From VAXT01 sp963850415 (GTDB lineage Bacteria > Actinomycetota > Thermoleophilia > Gaiellales > Gaiellaceae): DNA of 64,000 nucleotides. The stretch's first letter is position 1. Every line of letters starts with the position of its first letter. Positions 35,768-44,097 of this stretch are shown here, one piece after another. Both the position numbers and the translations under genes were made by a program. Where the stretch lies: positions 496,001 through 560,000 of the forward strand of contig CAWKLE010000002.1 in NCBI GenBank assembly GCA_963850415.1, written 5' to 3'. Under the pieces are notes generated by a model. That model worked only from the letters and a program-made list of their open reading frames with translations. It was not told the DNA's origin and did no database searches.

Positions 35768-37551
35768 CCCGCGGCCTCCGCGGTGGCTTCCACCCGGTGG
35801 GCGAACTCGGCCTCGAGCAATCCGTGCTCGTGGATGTCGCGGTAGACGGCGTTCGTCCGGAGCAGCTCCTCGTCGGTTCCGCGTCCCACGATCCGCCCGC
35901 TGTCGAGGACGACGAGCTCGTCGGCGAGGGAGATCGTCGACAGGCGGTGCGCGATGATGATCGTCGTCCGGCCCTTCATCGCCTCGCGGAGGCCGAGCCG
36001 GATCTTGGCCTCGGTCGTCGCGTCGACCGAGGCGGTTGCGTCGTCGAGGATCAGGATGCGCGGCTCCATGATCAACGCCCGCGCGATCGCGAGACGCTGG
36101 CGCTGCCCTCCCGAGAGGGTGATCCCGCGCTCGCCGATGACGGCCTCGTAGCCGTCCGGGAGCGCGGCGATGAACTCGTGCGCCTGCGCGAGCCTGGCCG
36201 CGCGCTCGACCTCTTCATCCGTTGCGTCCGCGCGCCCGAAGGCGATGTTCTCGCGGACGCTTGCGGAGAAGAGGAAGGGGTCCTGCGCCACGATGCCGAT
36301 CTCGCGGCGCAGCGACTGGAGCTTCACCTGGCGGACATCGACGCCGTCGATCGTGATCCGTCCCTCGGTCGCGTCGTAGAACCGGGGGACGAGCGTCGCG
36401 AGCGTCGTCTTGCCGGACCCCGTGTGGCCGATCAGCGCGACGGTTCGGCCGGGCTCCAGCTCGAGGTCGATCTCGTGGAGCACGGGGCGGCCGGCTGCGT
36501 ACTCGAATGACACGCCCTCGTAGTGGACGCGGCCGTCACCCGGCGGCATCTCGGTCGCGTCCGGCTGGTCGGTGATCTCCTCGGGCTCGTCCATGACTTC
36601 GAAGATCCGCTCGCCTGACGCCGTCGCGCGCTGTGACTGGCCGACCCACATGCCGAGCATGCGGAGCGGCATGACGAGCATCACCACGAGCACGTTGAAG
36701 AAGAAGAACGTCTTGATGTCGAGCGTCCCTGCGGCGACCATCCGGCCGCCCTGGAGCAGGACGCCCGCCTGCATGACCAGCGGCAGGAACGAGAGCAGCG
36801 GCACGTAGAGGGCGCGCTGCTTGTTCGCGTCGACGCTGCGCTGGAAGACGCGCTCCGACCGGTACGCGAACTTGTCCAGCTCGTTCTCCTCCTGGGCGAA
36901 CGACTTGACGACGTGGACGCCGACGATGTTCTCCTCGGCGACGGTCGCGACGTCGGCCATCTTCTGCTGGACGTCGCGCAGCACAGGGTGGGCGATGCGC
37001 GAATAGCGGTACGCGAAGACGACGATCAGGGGCGTGACCGCGGTCGCGACGAGCGCGAGCTTCCAGTTGACGAAGAACATGATCACCGTCGCGCCGACGA
37101 TCGTCAGCACGTTCTGGAAGAAGAAGACGAGGCCGTAGCCGAGGAAGAAGCGGACGGTTTGCAGGTCGACGGTCGCGCGGGAGAGCAGCTGGCCCGTCTG
37201 GTGCCGGTCGTAGAAGCCGAACGAGAGCCTGAGCAGCTTCGCGTAGAGCGCGTTCCGCATGTCGTACTCGACGCCGAGCGCCTGGCGGCCCGAGATCAGG
37301 CGGCGCCCGGCCATGAACAGTGCCCGGGCGGCGCCGACGAGGACGACTGCGACGGCGATTCCATAGAGCTCGCTATGGCTGTTCGCCGTGATCGCGTTCT
37401 CGAGGCCGCTACCGGTCAGGTAGGCGATCACGATCGCGGCGGCCTGGGAGCCGACCGCGAGGACGATCGAGACGATCAGGGAAACGCGGTACGGCCTGAG
37501 GAAACCGAGCAGGCGGAAGAACGTCTCGCGATACGGGGCCGTCGTTGCCAC
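35764..37551 (-). CDS. ABC exporter half-transporter, degenerate-site subunit
   Basis: The 595-residue protein is a six-helix exporter domain plus ATPase. Walker A is GHTGSGKTT, the signature LSGGQRQ is canonical, but Walker B reads ILILDDATASVD, with Asp where the catalytic Glu should be. This is the mirror image of its partner, so the degenerate ATP site would combine this Walker B with the partner's LSLGQ. GTG 37551 is 7 nt from TAGATT, and the gene is first in the pair. Confidence 0.92.
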   Translation of the reverse strand: MATTAPYRETFFRLLGFLRPYRVSLIVSIVLAVGSQAAAIVIAYLTGSGLENAITANSHSELYGIAVAVVLVGAARALFMAGRRLISGRQALGVEYDMRNALYAKLLRLSFGFYDRHQTGQLLSRATVDLQTVRFFLGYGLVFFFQNVLTIVGATVIMFFVNWKLALVATAVTPLIVVFAYRYSRIAHPVLRDVQQKMADVATVAEENIVGVHVVKSFAQEENELDKFAYRSERVFQRSVDANKQRALYVPLLSFLPLVMQAGVLLQGGRMVAAGTLDIKTFFFFNVLVVMLVMPLRMLGMWVGQSQRATASGERIFEVMDEPEEITDQPDATEMPPGDGRVHYEGVSFEYAAGRPVLHEIDLELEPGRTVALIGHTGSGKTTLATLVPRFYDATEGRITIDGVDVRQVKLQSLRREIGIVAQDPFLFSASVRENIAFGRADATDEEVERAARLAQAHEFIAALPDGYEAVIGERGITLSGGQRQRLAIARALIMEPRILILDDATASVDATTEAKIRLGLREAMKGRTTIIIAHRLSTISLADELVVLDSGRIVGRGTDEELLRTNAVYRDIHEHGLLEAEFAHRVEATAEAAG

Positions 37552-37558
37552 GGTCGAA

Positions 37559-37564
37559 AATCTA
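37559..37564 (-). promoter_or_regulatory. -10 element of the ABC exporter operon
   Basis: TAGATT on the minus strand, 7 nt before GTG 37551. Confidence 0.4.
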
Positions 37565-37610
37565 GCCTTCGCTACTTGCGGCGCGGTCGCAGGGGCGGTG
37601 AGACTGGGTC

Positions 37611-38354
37611 ATGAGCTCGGAGTTCCCGCGCGAGGACGCGTTCGACGAGGACTACCTGTACTTCTACGAGGAGCTCCTCACGCCCGAGCGGACCGCGGGC
37701 GAGGTCGAGCTCGTCTGGAAGCTGCTCGAGCTGGAACCCGGGTTGGCGCTGCTCGACCTGGCGTGCGGGCACGGGCGCATCGCGAACCCGCTCGCGGAGC
37801 GCGGGGTGCGCGTCACCGGGCTCGACGCGACGCCGCTGTTCCTCGAGTTGGCGCGCGAGGACGCGTTCCGGCGAGGCGTCGAGGTCGAGTACGTCGAGGG
37901 CGACATGCGCTCGCTTCCCTGGAGTGAGCGGTTCGACCGTGTGCTCTCCTGGTTCACGTCGTTCGGGTACTTCGGCGACGATGAGAACCGGCAGGTGCTC
38001 GTGGAGGCGTACCGCGCGCTCAAGGCAGGCGGCCTGCTTGCGATCGAGGTGAACAATCTCCTTCGCCTCATCCAGGTGTACGCGGACGAGGTCGTCACGG
38101 AGCGTGGCGACGACAAGATGGTCGATCGCCATCGGTTTGACACCCAGACGAGCCGGTCACTCGATGAACGCACGATCATCCGCGGCGGGAAACGGCGGAC
38201 CTTCGAGTTCTCGGTGCGCATGTTCACGCCCGCCGAGCTGCGGAGCTGGATGCTCGACGCGGGGTTCCGCGAGGCGATCGCATACGGCGACGACGGGGAG
38301 CGCCTGACCCCGGAGCACGAGGGCCGCCGGATGACGGTCGTCGGCCGGAAGTAA
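37611..38354 (+). CDS. Class I SAM-dependent methyltransferase
   Basis: The 247-residue cytoplasmic protein has motif I in LLDLACGHGRIANPLA, motif II in VTGLDATPLFLELA and motif III in VEGDMRSLPWSERFD. The C-terminal part has a small beta region (RTFEFSVRMFTPAELRSWM). It resembles the broad methyltransferase type 11/25 group; the substrate is unknown. ATG 37611; only a weak GAGACT is seen at -10 distance. Divergent from the ABC exporter operon. Confidence 0.85.
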   Translation: MSSEFPREDAFDEDYLYFYEELLTPERTAGEVELVWKLLELEPGLALLDLACGHGRIANPLAERGVRVTGLDATPLFLELAREDAFRRGVEVEYVEGDMRSLPWSERFDRVLSWFTSFGYFGDDENRQVLVEAYRALKAGGLLAIEVNNLLRLIQVYADEVVTERGDDKMVDRHRFDTQTSRSLDERTIIRGGKRRTFEFSVRMFTPAELRSWMLDAGFREAIAYGDDGERLTPEHEGRRMTVVGRK

Positions 38355-38377
38355 GAGTCGCGATCTCGGCACTGTCG

Positions 38378-38395
38378 CGTCACCCACGCGTGACG
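38378..38395. terminator. Weak hairpin between convergent genes
   Basis: CGTCA and TGACG can pair around a GC-rich loop, followed by ATTTCCTCG. It lies between the converging methyltransferase and glycosylase genes. No strong T-run. Confidence 0.3.
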
Positions 38396-38459
38396 ATTTC
38401 CTCGTTACGATCGCTGTGGAGGAGGTTGGGGGTACCGGTCCCAGGGCGGCGTCCAGCGC

Positions 38460-39053
38460 CTAGAGCTCGGCCCGGATGAGCTCGACGGCCCGCTCGACGC
38501 GCAGCTGGTTCTCGGGCTCGTTCATCCAGCGGCTCACTCCCGACGGGTGCGGGAGCGGAACGGCCACAGCCTCTCCCTGCTCGAAGCGCCGCCCGACGCT
38601 CGCGTCCAGGCTCGACAGGCCGAGGAGGCGCCGGATCGCGAGCCCGCCCACAGGGACGATCAACCGCGGCTGCAACAGCCGGAGCTCCCACTCGCGCCAG
38701 AACGAGCACAGCTCCTGCTCGCGCGCCGCGGGAGTCCGGTCGCCGCCGCCGGCCGCCGCTCGACCCGGATAGCACCGCGTGACCGAGGCGCAGTAGAACG
38801 TCGCGTAGAACGCTTCCTCGTCCAGCCCGAGCCAGCGGCGCAGCGTCTGGCCGGCCCGGCCGCGCCAGGGCCGGCGCTGCTCGCCCTCCACCACACCCGG
38901 CGCCTGGCCCAGGAGGTACGCACTCTGCCCAGCGTGCCCTTCGAGCACGGGGCGCGACTCGATCGCAAACCCCGCCTCGGCGCAAGCGCGGCAGGCACGG
39001 TTGCCACGCTGGAGCGACGCGAGCGACCGGTACGACGAACGCCGCCGCGTCAC
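38460..39053 (-). CDS. Uracil-DNA glycosylase, Fe-S family 4-like
   Basis: This enzyme removes uracil from DNA. The 197-residue protein has the four candidate Fe-S cysteines: CRAC near the N-terminus, TRCYPG and EQELCSFW. The active-site loop LLGQAPG and the second UDG motif PLPHPSG match families 4/5 and UdgX. The GTG start at 39053 overlaps the stop of the upstream methyltransferase as GTGA. The longer upstream frame is a shadow of that gene. Confidence 0.82.
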   Translation of the reverse strand: MTRRRSSYRSLASLQRGNRACRACAEAGFAIESRPVLEGHAGQSAYLLGQAPGVVEGEQRRPWRGRAGQTLRRWLGLDEEAFYATFYCASVTRCYPGRAAAGGGDRTPAAREQELCSFWREWELRLLQPRLIVPVGGLAIRRLLGLSSLDASVGRRFEQGEAVAVPLPHPSGVSRWMNEPENQLRVERAVELIRAEL

Positions 39054-39643
39054 GCGCGCGAGCGCACGACGACGAACCAGTTCCCGTCGAAGAGAACCTC
39101 GCCGTTCCCGAGCTCCTCGGCGAGCACCGACGCGACGAAGTAGCGCTTGTAGACCTCCCATCGCGAGCCGTCCTTCAGCACGCGCTCCTGCCACTCGACC
39201 GGCTCGACGCCGTGGTGCCGCGCGGAATCGATGACGACGAGCTCACGAGCGACACGACGCGCCTCTGCGAGGAACCGGACGCGGTCGTCCTCCTCCAGGT
39301 GCCCGTAGAAGTGTCCGGTGACGATCCGCTCGAACGACCCGTCCTCGAACGGAAGGTCGAGCGCGTCGCCGACGACGAACTCCGCATCGAGGATGCGCTC
39401 GGCGGCGACCTCCAACATCGACGGGCTCGCGTCGAGCCCGACGATCTCGCCGTGCAGATGCTGCGTCAGCCAGCCCGTCCCGCAGGCGATATCGAGCGTG
39501 CGCGCCGGCAGCAGAGACGCGACGGCGTCCTCCATCCGCTCGCGCTCCTCGTGCCATCCGGGGCGATCGCGCTCCTCGAACAGCCCGGTCCCGTACACCC
39601 AGTCGTCGTACTCGCGCGCGCGAGCCTCGTAGTACGCCTTCAT
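39050..39643 (-). CDS. Class I SAM-dependent methyltransferase
   Basis: The 197-residue protein starts KAYYEARAREYDDWVYGTG, typical of small type-11 methyltransferases. Motif I is LDIACGTGWLTQHL, motif II EIVGLDASPSMLEVA and motif III VGDALDLPFEDGSFERI. The substrate is unknown. ATG 39643 is 6 nt from TACGCT. It is coupled to the downstream uracil-DNA glycosylase. Confidence 0.87.
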   Translation of the reverse strand: MKAYYEARAREYDDWVYGTGLFEERDRPGWHEERERMEDAVASLLPARTLDIACGTGWLTQHLHGEIVGLDASPSMLEVAAERILDAEFVVGDALDLPFEDGSFERIVTGHFYGHLEEDDRVRFLAEARRVARELVVIDSARHHGVEPVEWQERVLKDGSRWEVYKRYFVASVLAEELGNGEVLFDGNWFVVVRSRA

Positions 39644-39649
39644 GCCCGA

Positions 39650-39655
39650 AGCGTA
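39650..39655 (-). promoter_or_regulatory. -10 element of the methyltransferase/UDG operon
   Basis: TACGCT on the minus strand, 6 nt before ATG 39643, just downstream of the terminator hairpin at 39669-39699. Confidence 0.38.
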
Positions 39656-39668
39656 GTCCGGGCGGGGC

Positions 39669-39699
39669 GGCGCGCTCCCGCCAGAGACGGGAGCGCGCC
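39669..39699 (-). terminator. Strong hairpin after the gene at 39711-40082
   Basis: A perfect 12-bp stem, GGCGCGCTCCCG with CGGGAGCGCGCC, encloses a 7-nt loop. There is no T-run, but its place right after a stop codon and before the next promoter suggests termination. Confidence 0.55.
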
Positions 39700-39710
39700 A
39701 ACTTCTGTTG

Positions 39711-40082
39711 TCAGCGAGCTGAGCTGGTCTGCGCCGTGCGACGCCGGCCCCGTGCCCGCGTGGTCGATTTCGTCGTCGAGCGTCCATTGGAACGCGCACT
39801 GCTCGCGGTCGTCTTGCGGGTTGCACGGTGGACGCGGCTCATCAGGTCATCCGGCAGGTCCGCGGCGCGGTCTTTCGCCTGCTTCGCCACATTGCCGGCC
39901 TGTCGCCTGAGAGAACCGCTCGCGCCGAGCATGTAGATGCCTGCAGCCGCCGCGGGCACGACGAACCAGCGCGCGCGGATTCCGCCTTGCCGATTGCCAT
40001 GTCCTTGCGCGGCCTCGGTCACATCCGCGAAGCGTTCCGCCAGATCGACGAGTCGCTCGGAGAACCTATCCATGTCAGCCAT
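39711..40082 (-). CDS. Small membrane-anchored protein with basic C-terminus
   Basis: The 123-residue protein has an amphipathic N-terminal helix (MDRFSERLVDLAERFADV), one hydrophobic segment (RWFVVPAAAAGIYMLGASG), a helix with Lys/Arg and a low-complexity Ser/Thr/Arg tail. It looks YtxH-like in layout but I cannot place it in a family. ATG 40082 is preceded by GGAAGGGG, a good ribosome-binding site, in contrast with the leaderless-looking neighbours. Confidence 0.55.
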   Translation of the reverse strand: MADMDRFSERLVDLAERFADVTEAAQGHGNRQGGIRARWFVVPAAAAGIYMLGASGSLRRQAGNVAKQAKDRAADLPDDLMSRVHRATRKTTASSARSNGRSTTKSTTRARGRRRTAQTSSAR

Positions 40083-40170
40083 CAAAAGACCCCTTCCAGT
40101 TCGAAGCTTCAACCCTCGTCGATGTCCTTCCCACGGTAGACCGTTCAAAACGCCCACCGCGGCTCGCTCC

Positions 40171-40176
40171 TAGAGT
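40171..40176 (+). promoter_or_regulatory. -10 element of ftcD
   Basis: TAGAGT, 7 nt before GTG 40184. Confidence 0.38.
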
Positions 40177-40183
40177 TACGCGC

Positions 40184-41066
40184 GTGCCTCTACCGCTCGA
40201 ATCGGTGTCGAACTTCTCCGAGGGGCGCGAGCAGACGACGCTCGACGCACTCGGGGCGGCTCTCGGTGAGCGCGTCGAACTACTCGACGTCCACGCCGAC
40301 GTCGACCACAACCGCTCGGTGTTCACGCTCGTCGGCCAGGAGACCGATCTCGTGGACGCCCTCGTCGCCGGAGTCGCCTGTGCCCGGGACCGGATCGACT
40401 TGCGCCGTCACGAGGGAGCGCATCCGCGTGTCGGAGCCGCGGACGTCGTTCCGGTCGTGCCGGTCGTCCCCGACGACATGCCCCGGGCGCAGGCGACGGC
40501 GACAGACCTCGCGGAGCGGATCGGCGGCGAGCTCGGGCTGCCCGTCTTCCTCTACGGCGAGCTCGCACCCGGGCGCGGGCCCGCGTTCTTCCGGCGAGGC
40601 GGCACGGAGGAGCTGCAGCGCAGGATCGACGCCGGTGAGCTGAAGCCAGATTTCGGGCCCGAGCGCCTGCACGAGTCCGCCGGCGCGGTGCTCGTCGGCG
40701 CGCGTCGCCCGCTCATTGCGTTCAACGTCAACCTCGAAGGCGGGCTCGAGGCCGCGCGCGAAGTGGCCGCCATCGTCCGCGAGACCGGCGGTGGGTTCCC
40801 GGGCGTCCGTGCTCTCGGGCTCGACCTCCCGAGCGCGGGGCTCGTCCAGGTGAGCATGAACGTCGAGGACTGGGAGGCGGCCGCGCTGCACGACATCGTG
40901 GCGCAGCGTCGAGCAGGAGGCGCTCTTCCGCGGAGCGACCGTCGTCGGGGCGGAGCTCGTCGGCCTGATGCCGGCCGGTGCCGCCGCGGCCGCGGCCGGG
41001 GCGATGCTCAGGATCGAGGGGTTCGACTCCTCGCGGGTCCTCGAGCTTCGGTTGCTCGAGCACTGA
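40184..41066 (+). CDS. ftcD: Glutamate formimidoyltransferase FtcD, interrupted by a frameshift
   Basis: FtcD moves the formimino group of N-formiminoglutamate to tetrahydrofolate, the last step of this histidine route. The first 241 residues (VSNFSEGR at the start, HADVDHNRSVFTLVG, RRHEGAHPRVGAADVVPVVP, GARRPLIAFNVNL) are clearly the family. At about 40905-40908 the frame changes: one base further on, the expected C-terminus continues as ALFRGATVVGAELVGLMP and ends at 41064-41066. The 883-nt length is a whole number of codons plus one; one base removed gives 293 residues. The last 59 nt overlap the converging MFS gene. The cyclodeaminase domain is absent, as in many bacterial FtcD. Confidence 0.85.
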
Positions 41067-42294
41067 ACGCGAGCCCCGCGAGGCCCGTCAGCGGGATCGC
41101 GACCGCCGCGGCCGCGAAGACGTCCTGGGCAGGCACGAACGCGAAGAGCGGTGCGATGAACAGCAAGCCGGTCGCGTGGGCACCGCGATGGACGAGCGAG
41201 ACGAGCCCCATCACGCGGCCGAGGAACCGGTCGGGCACTTCCTCCTGAGCCGCCGAGTTGATCAGCACCCACGACGAGCCCTGGCCCACCCCGCACACGA
41301 GCCCGGCGGCCAGCGCGACCGGGAGCGACCCGGCCACGGCGAACAGGCCATAGGCGGGCAGGTAGAGCGCCCACGCCAGCATGCTCGCGCGGGCCTTGCG
41401 CCGCACAGGAAAACGCGCAAGCGTGGCGCCGGCGCAGATCGACCCGAACGCGTACGCCGCGGCGACGAGCGAGAAGCTGCCGGCGCCGAGTCCGAGAGTC
41501 GAGCGCACGAGCTCGGGCACGCCGACGATCCACGTCCCGGAGGAGAGCGTGACCGCGAGCCCGAGCACGACGACCGCCGCGGCGAGCACCGGGAGCGGCC
41601 GCAGCGCGGCGAACCCCTCGGAGATTCTCGGCCGCTCTGCGTCAGGTCCGCCGACCCGGCCTCTCGTCCGCACTCCGAGCAGGAACATGGCCGAGAGGAA
41701 GAACGAGGCCGCGTTGAGCGCGAAGAACGCGCTGATCGGCAACACGACGAGCAGGAGGCCGGCGAGCGCCCAGCCGCCGACCGAGAGCGCGTCGGCGGTC
41801 GCCCGCACGAGCCCGTTCGCCTGCTGCACGTTGCGGCGGTCGACGAGCTCCGGCAACAGTCCGCCGTACGCTGGATCGAAGTAGCTCGTCGCCGCAGTGA
41901 GCACGAAGGCGGCCACGACGAGAACAGCGAGCGGAAGATGACCGGTCAGCCCTGCAATCGCGACCGGCACGAGCACGACACCGCGAATGAGGTCGGCCGA
42001 GATCATCACGCGCCGTCGATCCCACCGGTCGGCGACGACTCCGCCGTGCAGGCCGAACAGGAGCGCCGGCACGCTGTCCGCGAGCCGGACCGCGATCACG
42101 CCGAGCGGCCCGCCCGCGACGAGCGCGAACCACATGAGCGCGATGTACTGGAAGGCGTCACCGAGCTCGCTGACCGCGACCGCCGCGTACGTCCTCCGGA
42201 AGTCGCGGCGCCGGAAGAGCGTGGACGCCCGCTCCGGCCGGGCGGGCTCCTGCGGGAGTAGCTCCTCCGGAGTCGCGGTCGAGGACTCGCTCAC
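41008..42294 (-). CDS. MFS transporter
   Basis: This is a 12-helix major facilitator of 428 residues. The MFS motif A-like loop between helices 2 and 3 is GGVVADRWDRRRVM, and the second half has a related ARFPVRRKARAS loop. It resembles the enterobactin-exporter (EntS)/DHA3-type group. The substrate is unknown; its place beside the hut genes could be chance. The GTG start is 6 nt from TAGAAC, a weak -10. Its 3' end overlaps ftcD by 59 nt. Confidence 0.87.
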   Translation of the reverse strand: MSESSTATPEELLPQEPARPERASTLFRRRDFRRTYAAVAVSELGDAFQYIALMWFALVAGGPLGVIAVRLADSVPALLFGLHGGVVADRWDRRRVMISADLIRGVVLVPVAIAGLTGHLPLAVLVVAAFVLTAATSYFDPAYGGLLPELVDRRNVQQANGLVRATADALSVGGWALAGLLLVVLPISAFFALNAASFFLSAMFLLGVRTRGRVGGPDAERPRISEGFAALRPLPVLAAAVVVLGLAVTLSSGTWIVGVPELVRSTLGLGAGSFSLVAAAYAFGSICAGATLARFPVRRKARASMLAWALYLPAYGLFAVAGSLPVALAAGLVCGVGQGSSWVLINSAAQEEVPDRFLGRVMGLVSLVHRGAHATGLLFIAPLFAFVPAQDVFAAAAVAIPLTGLAGLAFSARATEARGPARSRTPRS

Positions 42295-42323
42295 GCGCGT
42301 GTTCTACCGCGCGGGGAGAGGGC

Positions 42324-42329
42324 TAGACT
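42324..42329 (+). promoter_or_regulatory. -10 element of the hut operon
   Basis: TAGACT, 8 nt before the hutH ATG 42338. No clear -35. Confidence 0.4.
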
Positions 42330-42337
42330 GGCTCGCC

Positions 42338-43879
42338 ATGGCTCGGACGACTGCGGTCCGCCTGACCGGGGAGGACCTCACCCCGGACGACGTCTGGCAC
42401 GTCGCGGTCGAGGGCGGCGCCGCCGAGCTCGACGATTCGGCCCGCGAGAAGCTCGCCGCGGCGCGCGCGGTCGTCGAAGACGCGCTGCGCAAGGACGAGC
42501 CGACCTACGGCGTCACGACCGGCTTCGGGCGCTTCGTCTCGACGCGGATCCCCGGCGAGCTGGCCGAAGAGCTCCAGCTGCGCCTACTGCGGAGCCACGC
42601 CTGCGGGGTCGGCGAGCCGTATCCACGGGAGATCGTGCGCGCGGCGATGGTCATGCGAGCGAACACGCTCGCAAAGGGCTACTCCGGCACACGGGTCGAG
42701 GTCGCCGAGCTCCTGCTCGACTGCCTGGGCCGGGACGTCGTCCCGCAGGTGCCGAGCCGCGGATCGGTGGGTGCGAGCGGCGATCTGGCTCCACTGGCGC
42801 ATCTCGCGCTTCCGCTCGTCGGCGAAGGGCGGGCGTGGTTCGACGGCGAGCTGCTCGCGGGCGGCGACGCGCTGGCGCGGGCGGGGCTCGAGCCGCTCCG
42901 ACTCGAGGCGAAGGAGGGGCTCTCGCTCGTCAACGGCACGCAGTTCATGGGCGCGTTCGCGGCGCTCGGGGTCGTGCGTGCAAGGCGCCTCGCGAAAGCG
43001 GCCGACGTGGCTTGTGCGCTGTCGGTCGACGCGCTGCAGGCCTCGCGCGACAGCTTCCTGCCGCGCATCCACGAGCTCCGGCCGCTCGAGGGCCAGGCCG
43101 CCGCCGCCGCGAACATTCTCGCGCTGCTCGACGGCTCTGCGATCGGCGAGGCACACCGATGGTGCGATCAGGTCCAGGATGCGTACTCGCTCCGCTGCGC
43201 CGCTCAGGTGCATGGCGCCGCACGCGACCTGATCGAGCACGTCGCCCGGACCGCCTCCGTCGAGCTCAACGCCGCGACGGACAACCCGCTCGTCTTTCCC
43301 GAGGACGGCGTCGTGCTCTCGAACGGGAACTTCCACGGCCAGCCGGTGGCGTTCGCGCTCGACGTCCTGGCCCTCGCGGTCAGCGAGCTGGCGAGCATCT
43401 CGGAGCGGAGAACCGAACGGCTCGTCAATCCCGCGCTCTCCGACGGGCTGCCGGCCTTCCTCACGTCGAACGGCGGCCTCAACTCCGGGTTCATGATCCC
43501 GCAGTACGTCGCCGCCTCGCTCGTCAGCGAGAACAAGGCGCTCAGTCATCCTGCGAGCGTGGACTCGATCCCGACGAGCGCCGGCCAGGAGGATCATGTG
43601 TCCATGGGCAACGCGGCGGGCCTGAAGGCGTGGCAGGTGCTCGCGAACGCGGAGCGCGTGGTCGCGATCGAGTTGCTCGCGGGTGCGCAGGCGGTCGAGT
43701 TCCACGCCCCGCTCGAGCCCGGAGTCGGCCCGCGTGCGACGCGCGAGCTCGTGCGGTCCGTGTCGCCGAGGCTCGGCGACGACCGCTCGCTGGCCGACGA
43801 CATCGAGGCGATCGCGGCGGCGATCCGGGACGGTTCGGCAATCGCGGCCGTCGAGGCCGAGGCAGGCGGGCTGCGCTGA
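42338..43879 (+). CDS. hutH: Histidine ammonia-lyase
   Basis: HutH deaminates L-histidine to urocanate, the first step of histidine use. The 513-residue protein carries the triad Ala146-Ser147-Gly148 (in GSVGASGDLAPLAHL) that cyclises to the MIO cofactor. It also has TYGVTTGFG, LVNGTQFM, AATDNPLVF and SENKALSHPASVDSIPTSAGQEDHVSMG. Length is normal. ATG 42338 is the first start after the -10; the upstream frame is a shadow of the MFS gene. Its TGA overlaps the next small gene as CTGA. Confidence 0.97.
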   Translation: MARTTAVRLTGEDLTPDDVWHVAVEGGAAELDDSAREKLAAARAVVEDALRKDEPTYGVTTGFGRFVSTRIPGELAEELQLRLLRSHACGVGEPYPREIVRAAMVMRANTLAKGYSGTRVEVAELLLDCLGRDVVPQVPSRGSVGASGDLAPLAHLALPLVGEGRAWFDGELLAGGDALARAGLEPLRLEAKEGLSLVNGTQFMGAFAALGVVRARRLAKAADVACALSVDALQASRDSFLPRIHELRPLEGQAAAAANILALLDGSAIGEAHRWCDQVQDAYSLRCAAQVHGAARDLIEHVARTASVELNAATDNPLVFPEDGVVLSNGNFHGQPVAFALDVLALAVSELASISERRTERLVNPALSDGLPAFLTSNGGLNSGFMIPQYVAASLVSENKALSHPASVDSIPTSAGQEDHVSMGNAAGLKAWQVLANAERVVAIELLAGAQAVEFHAPLEPGVGPRATRELVRSVSPRLGDDRSLADDIEAIAAAIRDGSAIAAVEAEAGGLR

Positions 43880-44097
43880 CGCTTCCCAAGACCCCGATCC
43901 CGAAGCGGCCGTTCCGCGACAGCGCGCTCTTCTACGCGGGGGTCGCGATTCTGTTCGTCGTCATCGTCGCGCTCACCGGCGGCAACGTGATGGTCGCGAT
44001 CCCGGTCGCGCTCGCCTGCTTCCTGATCGCGACCGGCTACGCGTGGTGGAAGTTCAGGCAGCGGATGCGGTTCGAAGATGAGCAGGAGTCCCCGTGA
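43876..44097 (+). CDS. Small two-helix membrane protein between hutH and hutU
   Basis: The frame encodes about 73 residues: a basic N-terminus (PKTPIPKRPFRDS), two hydrophobic helices (ALFYAGVAILFVVIVALTGG and MVAIPVALACFLIATGYAWW) and a charged tail (KFRQRMRFEDEQESP). No ATG, GTG or TTG fits; the frame begins at CTG 43876 inside the hutH stop (CTGA), so CTG initiation by coupling is the simplest reading. Its TGA overlaps hutU as GTGA. Function unknown; the position suggests a link with histidine or urocanate. Confidence 0.6.
   Translation: MTLPKTPIPKRPFRDSALFYAGVAILFVVIVALTGGNVMVAIPVALACFLIATGYAWWKFRQRMRFEDEQESP

Noticed and set aside
40184..41248. FtcD with a long alternative C-terminus in the unshifted frame
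   Set aside because: After residue 241 the unshifted frame turns Arg/Gly-rich, while the next frame continues the conserved FtcD ending.
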